Source: Paracoccaceae bacterium | GTDB lineage: Bacteria; Pseudomonadota; Alphaproteobacteria; Rhodobacterales; Rhodobacteraceae | Assembly: GCA_016938875.1 (NCBI GenBank) | Contig: JAFGTV010000001.1 | Coordinates: 1-64,000, forward strand | Direction: 5' to 3' | DNA: 64,000 bases | Part shown: piece after piece, positions 1-8,341 of the stretch | Layout of the letters: each line of letters starts with the position of its first letter | How positions within the stretch are numbered: the stretch's first letter is position 1 | Program-made: the position numbers and the translations under genes | The notes under the pieces: model-generated | The model's input: only the letters and a program-made list of their open reading frames with translations | What the model was told of the DNA's origin: nothing | Databases searched by the model: none

Positions 1-213
1 GAATTGCACGAACAGGATCGCGGCTATTGCCCCGACCGGTGCCCACAGCTCGGCACGCACAAGGGCGCGGCCTTCGAGGCTGCGATCGCGAATCAGAACA
101 AAGATGAATGCAAGAGTAATGATTATGGCCGCCCCGACCATAGCCCAAAACAGCGCAGCCCCGAAGATTTCCTCGAAGACCGCGATCAGGGTTTCCAGTG
201 TCAGTTCTTTCAT
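1..213 (-). CDS. Small membrane protein, DUF5368-like (3' end cut by window)
   Basis: The visible 71 codons begin with MKELTLETLIAVFEEIFG and contain one clear hydrophobic segment (about residues 17-41). A short charged stretch (RDRSLEGRALVRAEL) follows, and a second hydrophobic segment starts at the window edge. A small multi-pass inner-membrane protein is expected. An AAGGAGA ribosome-binding site lies just upstream of the ATG at 213, and only 12 bases separate it from the stop of the flavoprotein gene upstream, so the two are co-transcribed. The N-terminus resembles, from memory, the DUF5368 family of Rhodobacterales. Its function is unknown. The operon suggests an accessory or membrane-anchoring role for the sulfide oxidoreductase, but that is inference. 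Confidence 0.6.
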   Translation of the reverse strand, partial: MKELTLETLIAVFEEIFGAALFWAMVGAAIIITLAFIFVLIRDRSLEGRALVRAELWAPVGAIAAILFVQF

Positions 214-225
214 GGTCGCGTCTCC

Positions 226-1548
226 TTACGCTTTGCCGCGCAGCATGGCGTTATAGGTGGCTTTCAGGGCCACCTCTTTCATCAGCCAGGAAATCCAAAG
301 CTCTTCGAGCGGTGCGATGACCCCCGGGAACGAAGGGGTGAGGTTGTTGCGGTAGTCGAATTCGACCAGCATGGCCCGGCCCACGCGGGTGATCAGCGGG
401 CACGAGGTATAGCCGTTATAGATCGCCGGGCTCAGCCGGCCGGCGATATCGGCGACGATGTGATCCTCGGCCACGGGAACCTGCCATTTGACCGATGCGG
501 CGGTCTTGCCCTTGGGCACGCCGGCGCTGTCGCCGATGGCGAAGACCTCGGGAAAGCGGGCGTGGCGCAGGGTTTGGGGGTCGACCTCGGCCCAGCCCTG
601 ATCGACCCATTTGCCAGTCTGCCAGGCCAGGTCCGAATTGCGGATCACGTCGGGCGCGACCATCGGCGGGATCACGTTGGTAAAGTCGTAATCCATCTCG
701 ACATCGCCCTCGGGCGTGGCAAAGGTCGCGATTTTCTTGCCCGGATCAATCGCCTTGATGACGTGGTTGTAATGGGTTTTGACGCCGCGATCCTCGAACA
801 GCATGCGCACCTTTTCATGCACGATCGGCACAGAGAAAAGGCTGTTGGAATGGGCGGCATAGGTGATCTCGACCCGGCCGCGGCTGCCCTTTTTGCGGGC
901 ATAGTCATCGGTCAGAAAGGTGTATTTCAGTGGCGCGCCGGCGCATTTCATTTCCGTGGCGGGGCGGAAAAACAGCGCCTTGCCGCCCTCGTCGGTAAAG
1001 CGGTCCATCGCGCCCCAGGTGGCATAGGCCTGTTCGGGGCCGGCATAGACCGCGCCGATGCCGTTGGTGCCCACCAGGTCCATCGAGAACCCCTCGACCG
1101 CGTCCCAGTCCAGCTTTAGCCCGGTGGCCAAAACCAGATAGTCATAGGCGATCGTCTTGCCGCCTGCGGTGACGACCTTTTTGGCCACGGGGTCGATCTC
1201 GGCGGCGGCGTCCTCGATCCAGTCGATGTCGCGGGGCAGCCAGTCGCCGGTGCGCGAAACCGAATAGTCCTGGGATTTCAGGCCAGCGGCGATCAGCGTG
1301 AAACCGGGTTGGTACAGGTGCCGTTTGCGCGCGTCCACGATGGTGATCTTGGCGCCGTCCAGGCGGTCCACCAGGCGGTTGGCGATGGCGGTGCCCGCGG
1401 CGCCGGCGCCCAGGATCACGATCCGTGCGCTGCTCTTGACCTTTTCGGCACGGGCCGGGGCGGCAAGGGTTGCGCCCAGCGTCAGCCCGCCTGCGGCCAT
1501 CCCCAGGAAGGCCCGGCGTGAGGCGGTGATGCGGTCCATGTCTTTCAT
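226..1548 (-). CDS. TAT-exported FAD-dependent sulfide:quinone oxidoreductase-like protein
   Basis: This 440-residue protein carries a twin-arginine signal (SRRAFLG, Arg11-Arg12, then a hydrophobic stretch ending APARA) and should be folded before export to the periplasm. After it come the FAD dinucleotide fold (ILGAGAAG, near residue 45), the sulfide:quinone reductase signature YQPGFTLIAAGL near residue 79, and a second nucleotide motif FAIGDSAG. Cys202 (KCAGAP) and Cys383 (TSCP) match the two redox cysteines of the SQR/FccB superfamily, supporting sulfide oxidation with electrons passed to quinone or cytochrome c. I place the start at the ATG at 1548, which has a GGAGAG site. A longer reading frame from 1623 would begin upstream of the predicted transcription start. 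FccB/SoxF-type flavoproteins are the main alternative. Confidence 0.82.
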   Translation of the reverse strand: MKDMDRITASRRAFLGMAAGGLTLGATLAAPARAEKVKSSARIVILGAGAAGTAIANRLVDRLDGAKITIVDARKRHLYQPGFTLIAAGLKSQDYSVSRTGDWLPRDIDWIEDAAAEIDPVAKKVVTAGGKTIAYDYLVLATGLKLDWDAVEGFSMDLVGTNGIGAVYAGPEQAYATWGAMDRFTDEGGKALFFRPATEMKCAGAPLKYTFLTDDYARKKGSRGRVEITYAAHSNSLFSVPIVHEKVRMLFEDRGVKTHYNHVIKAIDPGKKIATFATPEGDVEMDYDFTNVIPPMVAPDVIRNSDLAWQTGKWVDQGWAEVDPQTLRHARFPEVFAIGDSAGVPKGKTAASVKWQVPVAEDHIVADIAGRLSPAIYNGYTSCPLITRVGRAMLVEFDYRNNLTPSFPGVIAPLEELWISWLMKEVALKATYNAMLRGKA

Positions 1549-1593
1549 GCGTTCTCTCCAGAAAACATTCGAATATCTGCATGTATCGCGCCG

Positions 1594-1623
1594 TTGATAG
1601 GCCCGAATCAATACCTGTGTCAA
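1594..1623 (-). promoter_or_regulatory. Promoter and palindrome upstream of the sulfide oxidoreductase operon
   Basis: On the minus strand a perfect -35 TTGACA (1623-1618) is followed after 18 bases by TATCAA (1599-1594), a good sigma70-type promoter. The spacer and -10 hold an inverted repeat with perfect arms, TTGAT and ATCAA, separated by 8 bases (1594-1611). A second palindrome, ATTCGAAT, lies downstream at 1567-1574. Either could be an operator for a sulfide-responsive repressor such as an SqrR/BigR-type ArsR protein, though no such regulator gene is in the window. Promoter call moderately sure; operator role inferred. Confidence 0.55.
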
Positions 1624-1707
1624 AGACTCATCTTTGTTTGAGGGGGGTTTTTCCAGCCGCCGTGCGGGGGCGAAAAACCGGTCTGCACCGAGGGGCGCGG
1701 ACGGGGT

Positions 1708-1737
1708 AGGGGGCGGGTCCGTTTGGATCCGCCCCCT
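1708..1737 (-). terminator. GC-rich hairpin downstream of cydX
   Basis: A 13-base-pair stem (AGGGGGCGGGTCC against GGATCCGCCCCCT, one G-T wobble) with a GTTT loop lies 12 bases beyond the cydX stop codon. Its position fits the end of the cyd transcript. There is no clear U-run after it, so termination may need Rho, or the hairpin may protect the 3' end. Confidence 0.5.
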
Positions 1738-1749
1738 GGTCAGGTCGCC

Positions 1750-1875
1750 TTAGCCGCGACCGTTTCGGCTGTCTTCCATGACTTCGCTGTCAGAGTGCAG
1801 CTCCAGCCACATCGCGTTCACCACTGCAAAAAGCGCGGCGAGCGGAAGGCCGAGAATCCAGGCAAAATACCACAT
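1750..1875 (-). CDS. cydX: Cytochrome bd oxidase small subunit CydX
   Basis: A 41-residue protein starting MWYFAWILGLPLAALFAV, the hallmark start of CydX/YbgT proteins, which are single transmembrane helices that stabilise the haem-binding core of cytochrome bd. One helix spans about residues 3-25, followed by a short charged tail. The family is usually 30-50 residues, so the length is normal. The ATG at 1875 has an AAGGA ribosome-binding site. It lies 13 bases after cydB and is the last gene of the cyd cluster. The hydrophobic start and operon position make this call firm despite its size. Confidence 0.92.
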   Translation of the reverse strand: MWYFAWILGLPLAALFAVVNAMWLELHSDSEVMEDSRNGRG

Positions 1876-1888
1876 GGCCAGTCCTTTC

Positions 1889-3040
1889 TCAGTAAACGGA
1901 GTCGCTGTTTTCGATAACGCTCTCTGTGGTGACTTTACCCCAGAGCACTTTGTAGACCCAAGCCGTGTAGGCAAGGATCAGCGGCACGAAGATCACCGCC
2001 GACACCAGCATCACGAACAACGTCAGGTGCGAGGACGAGCTGTCCCAGACCGTAAGCGACGATTTCGGGTCGATGCTGGAGGGCAGGATGAACGGGAACA
2101 TCGTCAGGCCGACCGAGGCGATGATGCCCGTGATCGACAGTTTCGATGCCAGCATTGTCCAGCCTTCCTTTCCGGCGCGAAAGCCGACAAAGGCCAGCGC
2201 CGCCCCGGCCAGGCCCAGGATCGGCGCAATGGCGATCCACGGACGCGTGGCATAGGCCGCCATCCAGCTGCCCCCCTTGGTGACCTCGCTCATCAGCGGG
2301 TTGGACGGACCGTCGGTCGCCACCTCGCCGACAAAGGCATAGGCATCGATCCCCGCGGCCATCCACAGACCGGCCAGCACAAAGGTCACGATCGTGGCCA
2401 GTGCCGCATAGGTGCCAAAGATGCGCGCCCGATGGGCGACGATGCCCTCGGTCTTGAGAACCAGCCAGGCCGCGCCGTGCATCACCAGCATCGACACCGA
2501 CACCAGCCCGGCAAGGATCGCATAGGGGTTGAGCAGGCCAAAGAAGCTGCCCTCGTAGATCGGCAACAGATCCTCGGTCAGCCGGAACGGCACACCTTGC
2601 AGCACGTTGCCCATGGCCACGCCGAACACCAGCGCCGGCACGAAGCCACCCACGAACAGCGCCCAATCCCAAGAGGTGCGCCAGGTCTGGCTTTCCCGCT
2701 TGGAGCGATACTTGAACCCTACGGGGCGCAGGATCAGCGCCGCCAGGATCAGGAACATCGCCAGGTAAAAGCCCGAGAAGCTGACCGCGTAGAGCGGCGG
2801 CCAGGCGGCAAAGATCGCGCCGCCCCCCAGGATGAACCACACCTGGTTGCCTTCCCATACCGGGCCGATGGTGTTGATCGCCACGCGGCGCTCAACATCG
2901 GTTTTCGCCACGAACGGGAGCAGCGTGCCCACGCCCAGGTCGAAGCCGTCGGTCAAGGCAAAGCCGGTCAGCAAGACGCCAAGCAGCAACCACCAGATCA
3001 CGCGCAGAACTTCGAAGTCTATGAATTGATGAAGGATCAT
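1889..3040 (-). CDS. cydB: Cytochrome bd ubiquinol oxidase subunit II
   Basis: A 383-residue inner-membrane protein, subunit II of the cytochrome bd quinol oxidase, which pairs with CydA. The N-terminus (MILHQFIDFEVLRVIWWLLL) and the following LTDGFDLGVG motif are diagnostic of CydB. The rest is a run of transmembrane helices as expected for the family. The start at 3040 is chosen because this methionine opens the conserved N-terminus; the frame stays open upstream into the end of cydA but that extension is not CydB-like. The gap to the cydA stop is only 5 bases, so the two subunits are translationally linked. The enzyme reduces oxygen with high affinity without pumping protons. Confidence 0.95.
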   Translation of the reverse strand: MILHQFIDFEVLRVIWWLLLGVLLTGFALTDGFDLGVGTLLPFVAKTDVERRVAINTIGPVWEGNQVWFILGGGAIFAAWPPLYAVSFSGFYLAMFLILAALILRPVGFKYRSKRESQTWRTSWDWALFVGGFVPALVFGVAMGNVLQGVPFRLTEDLLPIYEGSFFGLLNPYAILAGLVSVSMLVMHGAAWLVLKTEGIVAHRARIFGTYAALATIVTFVLAGLWMAAGIDAYAFVGEVATDGPSNPLMSEVTKGGSWMAAYATRPWIAIAPILGLAGAALAFVGFRAGKEGWTMLASKLSITGIIASVGLTMFPFILPSSIDPKSSLTVWDSSSSHLTLFVMLVSAVIFVPLILAYTAWVYKVLWGKVTTESVIENSDSVY

Positions 3041-3045
3041 TACAC

Positions 3046-4659
3046 TTACTCCGCCGGTTGGACGTTGGCGTTGCCGCCATTGCCGCTGCATTTGAGCTGC
3101 TCTTCATGACGCTTGGTCCAGGCATCCGTCTCGGCCACGTCCATGTAGGGGCCCTTGCGGATATATTTGACCATCAGGCCCATCTCGATGATGAACAGCG
3201 TCGAGTAGAGCGCGACAAAGCCCGCCAGCGTGATCGCGACCTGTGTCACGCTCAGGTGGCTGACCGACAGGGCGGTGGGCAGCACGCCATCCACCGTCCA
3301 GGGTTGCCGCCCGAACTCAGCCACGAACCAGCCCATCTCGGCGGCGATCCACGGCGTCGGAATGACGATGACCGCGGCGCGCAGTGCCCAGCGCGGGAAC
3401 CGCATCCCGTAGAACGAGGCCCGCACGAAGAAGTAGGCCAGCAGCGCGATGAACGCAAAGCCCAGCACCACCATGATGCGGAACGCCCAGAACAGCGGCA
3501 GCACACCCGGAACCGTGTCGCCAGAGGCCATCACGATCTGCTCCTCGGTCGCCAGGCGCGGATCCTCGACATAGCGTTTCAGCAGGAAGGCAAAGCCCAG
3601 ATCCTCGCTATGCGCTTCGAACTGCGCGGTCATTTCGGGCGTTGCGTCCCCCTTGGCCGCGCGGATCTGCATCAGCGCGTCATAGGCGATGATGCCGTTG
3701 CGGATCCGGTCCTCGGCCTCTTTGACCAGTTCGTTGATCCCCGGCATCTCGTTGTTCAGAGAGCGGGTGCCGATCAGGCCCATCACAAACGGGATCTTGA
3801 CGGCAAACTGGGTCTCGCGGGCCTCTCGGTCGGGGACGCCGACCAGGTTGAACGGTGCGGGGGCCTCATGGGTTTCCCACATGCCCTCGATCGCGGCCAG
3901 TTTCATCTTCTGGGTGTGCGTGGCCGAATAGCCCGATTCGTCGCCCAGGATCACCACCGACAGCGCCGAGGCCAGGCCAAAGCTGGCCGCCACGGCGATC
4001 GAGCGGCGCGCAAGCTCGGTATGGCGCCCCTTGAGCAGGTACCAGGCCGAAACGCCCAGCACGAAGACCGAAGCGGTGACATAGCCCGCCGAGACGGCGT
4101 GCACGAACTTGGCCTGCGCCACCTCGTTGAACATCACCTCGAAAAAGCTGGTCATTTCCATGCGCATCGACATCGGGTTGAACTCGGCACCTACCGGGTT
4201 CTGCATCCAGCCGTTCGCGATCAGGATCCACAGCGCCGAAAAGTTCGACCCGATCGCCACCAGCCAGGTGACCACCGCGTGGGTGACCTTTGACATCTTG
4301 TCCCAGCCAAAGAACATCAGCCCGACAAAGGTCGCCTCAAGGAAGAAGGCCATCAGGCCCTCGATCGCCAGGGGCGCGCCGAAGATGTCGCCGACATAGT
4401 GGCTGTAGTAGGACCAGTTCATGCCGAACTGGAATTCCATGGTCAGCCCCGTCGCGACACCCAACACGAAGTTGATGCCAAAGAGCGTGGCCCAGAATTT
4501 CGTCATCTGGCGCCAGATGGGGCGGTTAGTCATCACATAGACCGTCTCCATGATCGCCACGATGACCGACAGGCCAAGCGTGAGCGGCACGAAGAGGAAG
4601 TGATACATAGCCGTCATGGCAAACTGCAGCCGTGACAGCTCTACGATATCGAGTTCCAT
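3046..4659 (-). CDS. cydA: Cytochrome bd ubiquinol oxidase subunit I
   Basis: A 537-residue catalytic subunit with about nine membrane helices. Conserved features include His20 (MYHFLF, high-spin haem ligand), Glu100 and Glu108 in the proton/haem channel, the NGWMQNPVG signature near 149-157, His187 and Met442 (haem b558 ligands by alignment with the E. coli enzyme), and the GRQPW motif at 449-453. All expected residues are present. A strong AAGGAGGT site precedes the ATG. The C-terminus ends in a Gly/Asn-rich soluble tail with one cysteine. The 174 bases upstream carry an FNR-type box, so cydABX can be induced at low oxygen independently of cydDC. Confidence 0.96.
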   Translation of the reverse strand: MELDIVELSRLQFAMTAMYHFLFVPLTLGLSVIVAIMETVYVMTNRPIWRQMTKFWATLFGINFVLGVATGLTMEFQFGMNWSYYSHYVGDIFGAPLAIEGLMAFFLEATFVGLMFFGWDKMSKVTHAVVTWLVAIGSNFSALWILIANGWMQNPVGAEFNPMSMRMEMTSFFEVMFNEVAQAKFVHAVSAGYVTASVFVLGVSAWYLLKGRHTELARRSIAVAASFGLASALSVVILGDESGYSATHTQKMKLAAIEGMWETHEAPAPFNLVGVPDREARETQFAVKIPFVMGLIGTRSLNNEMPGINELVKEAEDRIRNGIIAYDALMQIRAAKGDATPEMTAQFEAHSEDLGFAFLLKRYVEDPRLATEEQIVMASGDTVPGVLPLFWAFRIMVVLGFAFIALLAYFFVRASFYGMRFPRWALRAAVIVIPTPWIAAEMGWFVAEFGRQPWTVDGVLPTALSVSHLSVTQVAITLAGFVALYSTLFIIEMGLMVKYIRKGPYMDVAETDAWTKRHEEQLKCSGNGGNANVQPAE

Positions 4660-4783
4660 ACGCGGACCTCCTTAGGGGTGATACCCGTTCCATTCCCTGG
4701 ATACGCGCGCAGGACGCACATTTCCCTAACGTGCGAATGAACACACATTAGATTTGTTCTAGGTATACCTTCGTGGCCGGACT

Positions 4784-4797
4784 TTGACTTATGTCAA
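4784..4797 (-). promoter_or_regulatory. FNR/FnrL-type box upstream of cydA
   Basis: TTGAC-TTAT-GTCAA is a perfect two-fold palindrome with the FNR-family layout (TTGA-type half sites separated by four bases). It is centred about 130 bases before the cydA start. A second perfect palindrome, AGGTATACCT (4761-4770), lies about 14 bases closer to cydA and includes a possible -10 (TATACC). That places the box near the -35/-41 region expected for activation by FNR/FnrL. The activator itself is not encoded in the window. Confidence 0.65.
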
Positions 4798-4833
4798 TAT
4801 TGCATGTCTCAGATGCGTATTATCGCATACGAA

Positions 4834-6492
4834 TCACATGCGAATCAGTCGTCCGGCCCAGTCCCGTTCGGCCTGGCGGTGCGAGGCGGTCAGGATCGCC
4901 GCATTGGGCAGATGGTCGCGAATCCCCGCAAGGACACGGATCGCGGTGGGCCGGTCCAGCCCCTCGGTCGGTTCGTCCAGCAACAGCAGACGCGGCGCGC
5001 GCAGCAACGCGCGCGCCAAGGTCAGGCGCCGCTGTTCGCCCCCCGACAGGCCCGCGCCGTTTTCGGACAGGCGCGCATGCAAGCCGCCGCGCCCGGCGAC
5101 GGTGCTGGACAGGGCCACGGCCTCCAGCACGGCCAGGGCATCGGCCTCGTCCAGGCGCGGTTCGGCCAGGGCCAGAATTTCATAAAAGCTTTGGCCCAGC
5201 AGGACGCTGCGCTGCGGCAGATAGGTCAACTCGGCGCGCAGATCCGATTCCGGCAGGCTGTCCAGGGGGCGCCCCGCCAACAGGATATGGCCTGCCTCGG
5301 GCGTCACCAGCCCGGCGGCCAGCGCCAGGACCGTGCTCTTGCCGCTGCCCGAGGCGCCGGTCAGCGCGACGCACTCTCCCGGGGCGATGCTCAGGGTAAA
5401 GCCCTCGATCACGGGCTCTTCGGCGCCGGGATGGCGATAGCTGACGCCGGAAATCTCCAGCGCGGGGGATTGGGCCTGCGGTGCGGGGCCTGCGGCCTGT
5501 GCGGGCACCGGGTCGGTTCCGTTCAGCGGCAGCAGCTTGCGCACCCGGCGCGCGGCGTCCAGCATCCGGCCCAGATCGGCCAGGCCCCGGCGCAGCGGCT
5601 GCACCGTTTCGGCCAGCGCCAGTGTCGCGAAAAATCCCAGCGCGGCCTGCGCCGGCGTGATCGTTCCGCGCGCGGCCAGCGCGCCGCCCAACCACAGTGC
5701 CGTGCCCGCCGACAGCGTTGTCGTCAGCGACAATGCCAACCCCGCGCGCCGTTCCAGCCGGTCGGTGCCCTCCAGGTTTTCGCGCATCCGGGTTTCGGCG
5801 GCGGTGACGGCGGCGCTTTGGTCGGGCAGGCGGCCATAGACCACCAAATCGTCGCGCGCCCGCAGCATGTCGATCAGCCGGATGCGAAACGCCTGAAGCG
5901 CCTTTTCCGCCCGGCGCGAGGGCGCCAGCGCATGACGCGCCATCCAGACCAGAACCACCCCAACCCCCGCAGAAAGGCTGAGCACGATCCACGCCGCCAG
6001 CAGTGGCGTGGTCAGCCAGGCCAGGATCGCGAAGGCCCCCAGGTAGACCACCCCCGCCGAGACCGCCGGAATGAACAGCCGCAATGCGATTCCGTCCAGC
6101 GCGTCCACATCGGCGACCAGGCGGTTCATCGTTTCGGCCCCGCGCAGCCGCGCCAGCCGGTCAAAGGGCAGGGCCAGAACCCCGCGCAACAGGCCCACGC
6201 GGATGTCGGTCAGGCTTTTCAGCGTGGCGTCATGGGTCAACAGCCGCTCGCCATAGCGCGCCGCTGTCCGGCCCAGCGCCAGAAAGCGCACCGCCGCCGA
6301 GGGTTGAAAGACGTTAAAGGCAATGCCGACGCCGGCCAGCCCCGCCGCGCCCGCCGCGGTGATGAACCAGCCCGACAGGCCAAGCAGCGCCACACCGGCG
6401 GCCACCACGGTCACCGCCAAGGCGGTGCCACGCAACAGCGCGCTGCGCTGGGCACGCCAGATCAGCCGCAGGACGTGAATGATGTCCTTCAT
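4834..6492 (-). CDS. cydC: Thiol-reductant ABC exporter subunit CydC
   Basis: A 552-residue ABC exporter half: an N-terminal six-helix membrane domain (to about residue 320) and a C-terminal ATPase with Walker A (GASGSGKST), signature LSGGEQRR and Walker B (LLLLDEPTEGLD). CydC pairs with CydD to export glutathione and cysteine to the periplasm, which is needed to assemble cytochrome bd. The N-terminus (MKDIIHVLRLIWRAQRSALL) and the GLSGWFITAA motif are typical. Its ATG overlaps the cydD stop by four bases (ATGA). cydA follows on the same strand after an intergenic promoter region, giving the order cydD-C-A-B-X. Confidence 0.93.
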   Translation of the reverse strand: MKDIIHVLRLIWRAQRSALLRGTALAVTVVAAGVALLGLSGWFITAAGAAGLAGVGIAFNVFQPSAAVRFLALGRTAARYGERLLTHDATLKSLTDIRVGLLRGVLALPFDRLARLRGAETMNRLVADVDALDGIALRLFIPAVSAGVVYLGAFAILAWLTTPLLAAWIVLSLSAGVGVVLVWMARHALAPSRRAEKALQAFRIRLIDMLRARDDLVVYGRLPDQSAAVTAAETRMRENLEGTDRLERRAGLALSLTTTLSAGTALWLGGALAARGTITPAQAALGFFATLALAETVQPLRRGLADLGRMLDAARRVRKLLPLNGTDPVPAQAAGPAPQAQSPALEISGVSYRHPGAEEPVIEGFTLSIAPGECVALTGASGSGKSTVLALAAGLVTPEAGHILLAGRPLDSLPESDLRAELTYLPQRSVLLGQSFYEILALAEPRLDEADALAVLEAVALSSTVAGRGGLHARLSENGAGLSGGEQRRLTLARALLRAPRLLLLDEPTEGLDRPTAIRVLAGIRDHLPNAAILTASHRQAERDWAGRLIRM

Positions 6493-8195
6493 GCCGCTTC
6501 CTCCGCGCGGGTGATGGCGATCTGGCGATCCATCTTTGCGGCCAGGGTGGGGTCATGGGTCGCCACGATCAGCGCCGCGCCCCCGGCCACCAGGCTGAGC
6601 AGCCCATCGGTGACCAGCGCCGCGGTTTCCTCGTCCAGGTCCGCGGTCGGTTCATCGGCCAGCAAAAGCTTGGGGTGGGCATGGGCCGCGCGCGCCACGA
6701 TCAGGCGGCGCGCCTCGCCCCCCGACACACCCATGCCGGTTTCGCCCAAACGGGTGTTCAGCCCGCGCGGCAGCGTGGCCACCACCCCGTCGGCAGCCGC
6801 CAGTTTCAGCGCCGCATCCAGCGGCAGTTCGCGCCCCGGGCGCAGCGCCAGCGCCAGGTTGTGCCGCAGGCTGCCCGACACAAATCGCGGCTGCTGCGGC
6901 AGCCAGCCCAACCGGGCGCGCCAGGCATCGGCGTTTTCCGCGTCCAGCACCAGGTCGCCCAGGCGAACCTCGCCCTCGGTCGGTACGGCCATGCCCGCGA
7001 TCAGTTTCAGCAGCGAGGATTTCCCGACCCCGCTGGGCCCGGTGATCGCCAGCGTCTCGCCGGGGGCAAGGTCGAAATCGGGGAACCGGATCAGCCGCCC
7101 GCTGGGCGGACGATAGGCCAGCCCCCGCGCCAGCAGCGGCGCGCGCGTTTCCAGCGGCGCGGCATTGGCCCCAAGCCCCAGGAACGTCGTCTCTTGCCGG
7201 CTTTCCAGCTCGGCCAGTTCGCGGGCAACGGCACTGGCATCGGCCTTGTCGTGCCAGGCGGCGGACAGATCGCGCAGCGGCTGAAAGTAGTCGGGCGCCA
7301 GCAGCAGCAGGAACACCCCCTCGGACACCGTCAGGGGCGTCGCCCAGGCGCCGAATTCCAACTCTCCCAGCAGGGAAAAGCCGACATAGACCGCGACCAT
7401 GGCCACGCCCAGGGCGGCGAACAGCTCCAGCACGGTCGAGGACAGGAACGCGATGCGCAACACCTCCATCGTGCGCTTGCGCAGCCGGTCGGCAGAGCCG
7501 CGAAAGCTCTGGGTCGTGCGTTCGGACGCGTCCAGCAGGCGGATGTCCACCAGCGCGGTCAGCCGCTCCAGCAGCAGCACGTTCATGTTCGACAGCTCTT
7601 CCATCTGGCGTTCGCTGGCTTGTTTGGCGGCGATGCCGACCAGCGCCATGAACACCGGAATCAACGGGCCCGCGACCAACAGCACCAGGCCCACCGCCCA
7701 GGAAATCCAGAATGACACCGCCAGAATCACCAGCGGCACCACCAGCGCACGACGCCGCGCGGGGAAATAGCGGGTCAGGAACGGGGTCAGCGCGGCCAGC
7801 TTTTCCGCGGCCAGGGTCGCGGTCTTGGCCGCCGGCGGGCGGGCCGGGTCGTCGGTGGCGCGGCGCGCTTCGCGGGTGATCAGGCGCGCACGCTCCAGCG
7901 TCAGGACGGTGTCGGCGGCGTGAAAGGTCATCTCGCCCACCTTGTTGTCCAGCGCCGCGCGCAGCACGCCCACCGCGATAAACACCAATGCATAAAGGGC
8001 CGGATGCCCCGGCAGGCGGTCGGGTTCCAGCATCTGCCCGATCGCCATCGCCACGGCCCCGGCCTGCACCAGCCACAACAGTGACGACGTTGCAGCCACC
8101 GCGCCCGCGCGCTCCAGCGTGCGCATGACGGGGGCAGTCATCTGGGCCAGCCGGCGGGCGGCTGGATCGTCGTTCTTCGCTCTTTTCCGGCCCAA
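6489..8195 (-). CDS. cydD: Thiol-reductant ABC exporter subunit CydD
   Basis: An ABC exporter half with an N-terminal membrane domain containing the CydD-typical GPLIPVFMALVG and RTMEVLRIAFLSS segments. The C-terminal ATPase has Walker A GPSGVGKSS, signature VSGGEARR and Walker B LLADEPTADLD. It works with CydC. The start is uncertain. The first in-frame ATG with family-like sequence is at 8141 (550 residues) but has no ribosome-binding site. A TTG at 8195 preserves a basic, Arg/Lys-rich N-terminus as other CydD proteins have, and would give 568 residues; I use it here. Longer frames would run into the divergent promoter region of the Rrf2 gene and are unlikely. Confidence 0.88.
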   Translation of the reverse strand: MGRKRAKNDDPAARRLAQMTAPVMRTLERAGAVAATSSLLWLVQAGAVAMAIGQMLEPDRLPGHPALYALVFIAVGVLRAALDNKVGEMTFHAADTVLTLERARLITREARRATDDPARPPAAKTATLAAEKLAALTPFLTRYFPARRRALVVPLVILAVSFWISWAVGLVLLVAGPLIPVFMALVGIAAKQASERQMEELSNMNVLLLERLTALVDIRLLDASERTTQSFRGSADRLRKRTMEVLRIAFLSSTVLELFAALGVAMVAVYVGFSLLGELEFGAWATPLTVSEGVFLLLLAPDYFQPLRDLSAAWHDKADASAVARELAELESRQETTFLGLGANAAPLETRAPLLARGLAYRPPSGRLIRFPDFDLAPGETLAITGPSGVGKSSLLKLIAGMAVPTEGEVRLGDLVLDAENADAWRARLGWLPQQPRFVSGSLRHNLALALRPGRELPLDAALKLAAADGVVATLPRGLNTRLGETGMGVSGGEARRLIVARAAHAHPKLLLADEPTADLDEETAALVTDGLLSLVAGGAALIVATHDPTLAAKMDRQIAITRAEEAA

Positions 8196-8298
8196 ACCCT
8201 GCCCCGTTTTTTCCTGTTCGCGATGCCCCGCGCGCCCGGCGTGCAAGGGTCTTGCCTGATCTTTAACAGGCTCTATGCTCGATTGAACCCGTATGTGA

Positions 8299-8312
8299 GA
8301 TAAATCATTATC
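8299..8312. promoter_or_regulatory. Palindromic operator candidate between cydD and the Rrf2 gene
   Basis: GATAA-ATCA-TTATC is a perfect 14-base inverted repeat in the most A+T-rich part of the divergent intergenic region, 29 bases before the Rrf2 start and about 100 before the likely cydD start. Rrf2 proteins bind such A+T-rich dyads. Autoregulation and control of cydD are plausible. No binding data support this; the inference rests on position and symmetry. Confidence 0.4.
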
Positions 8313-8341
8313 CACGGCGGTTGGCAAAGAGAACCGTAGCG

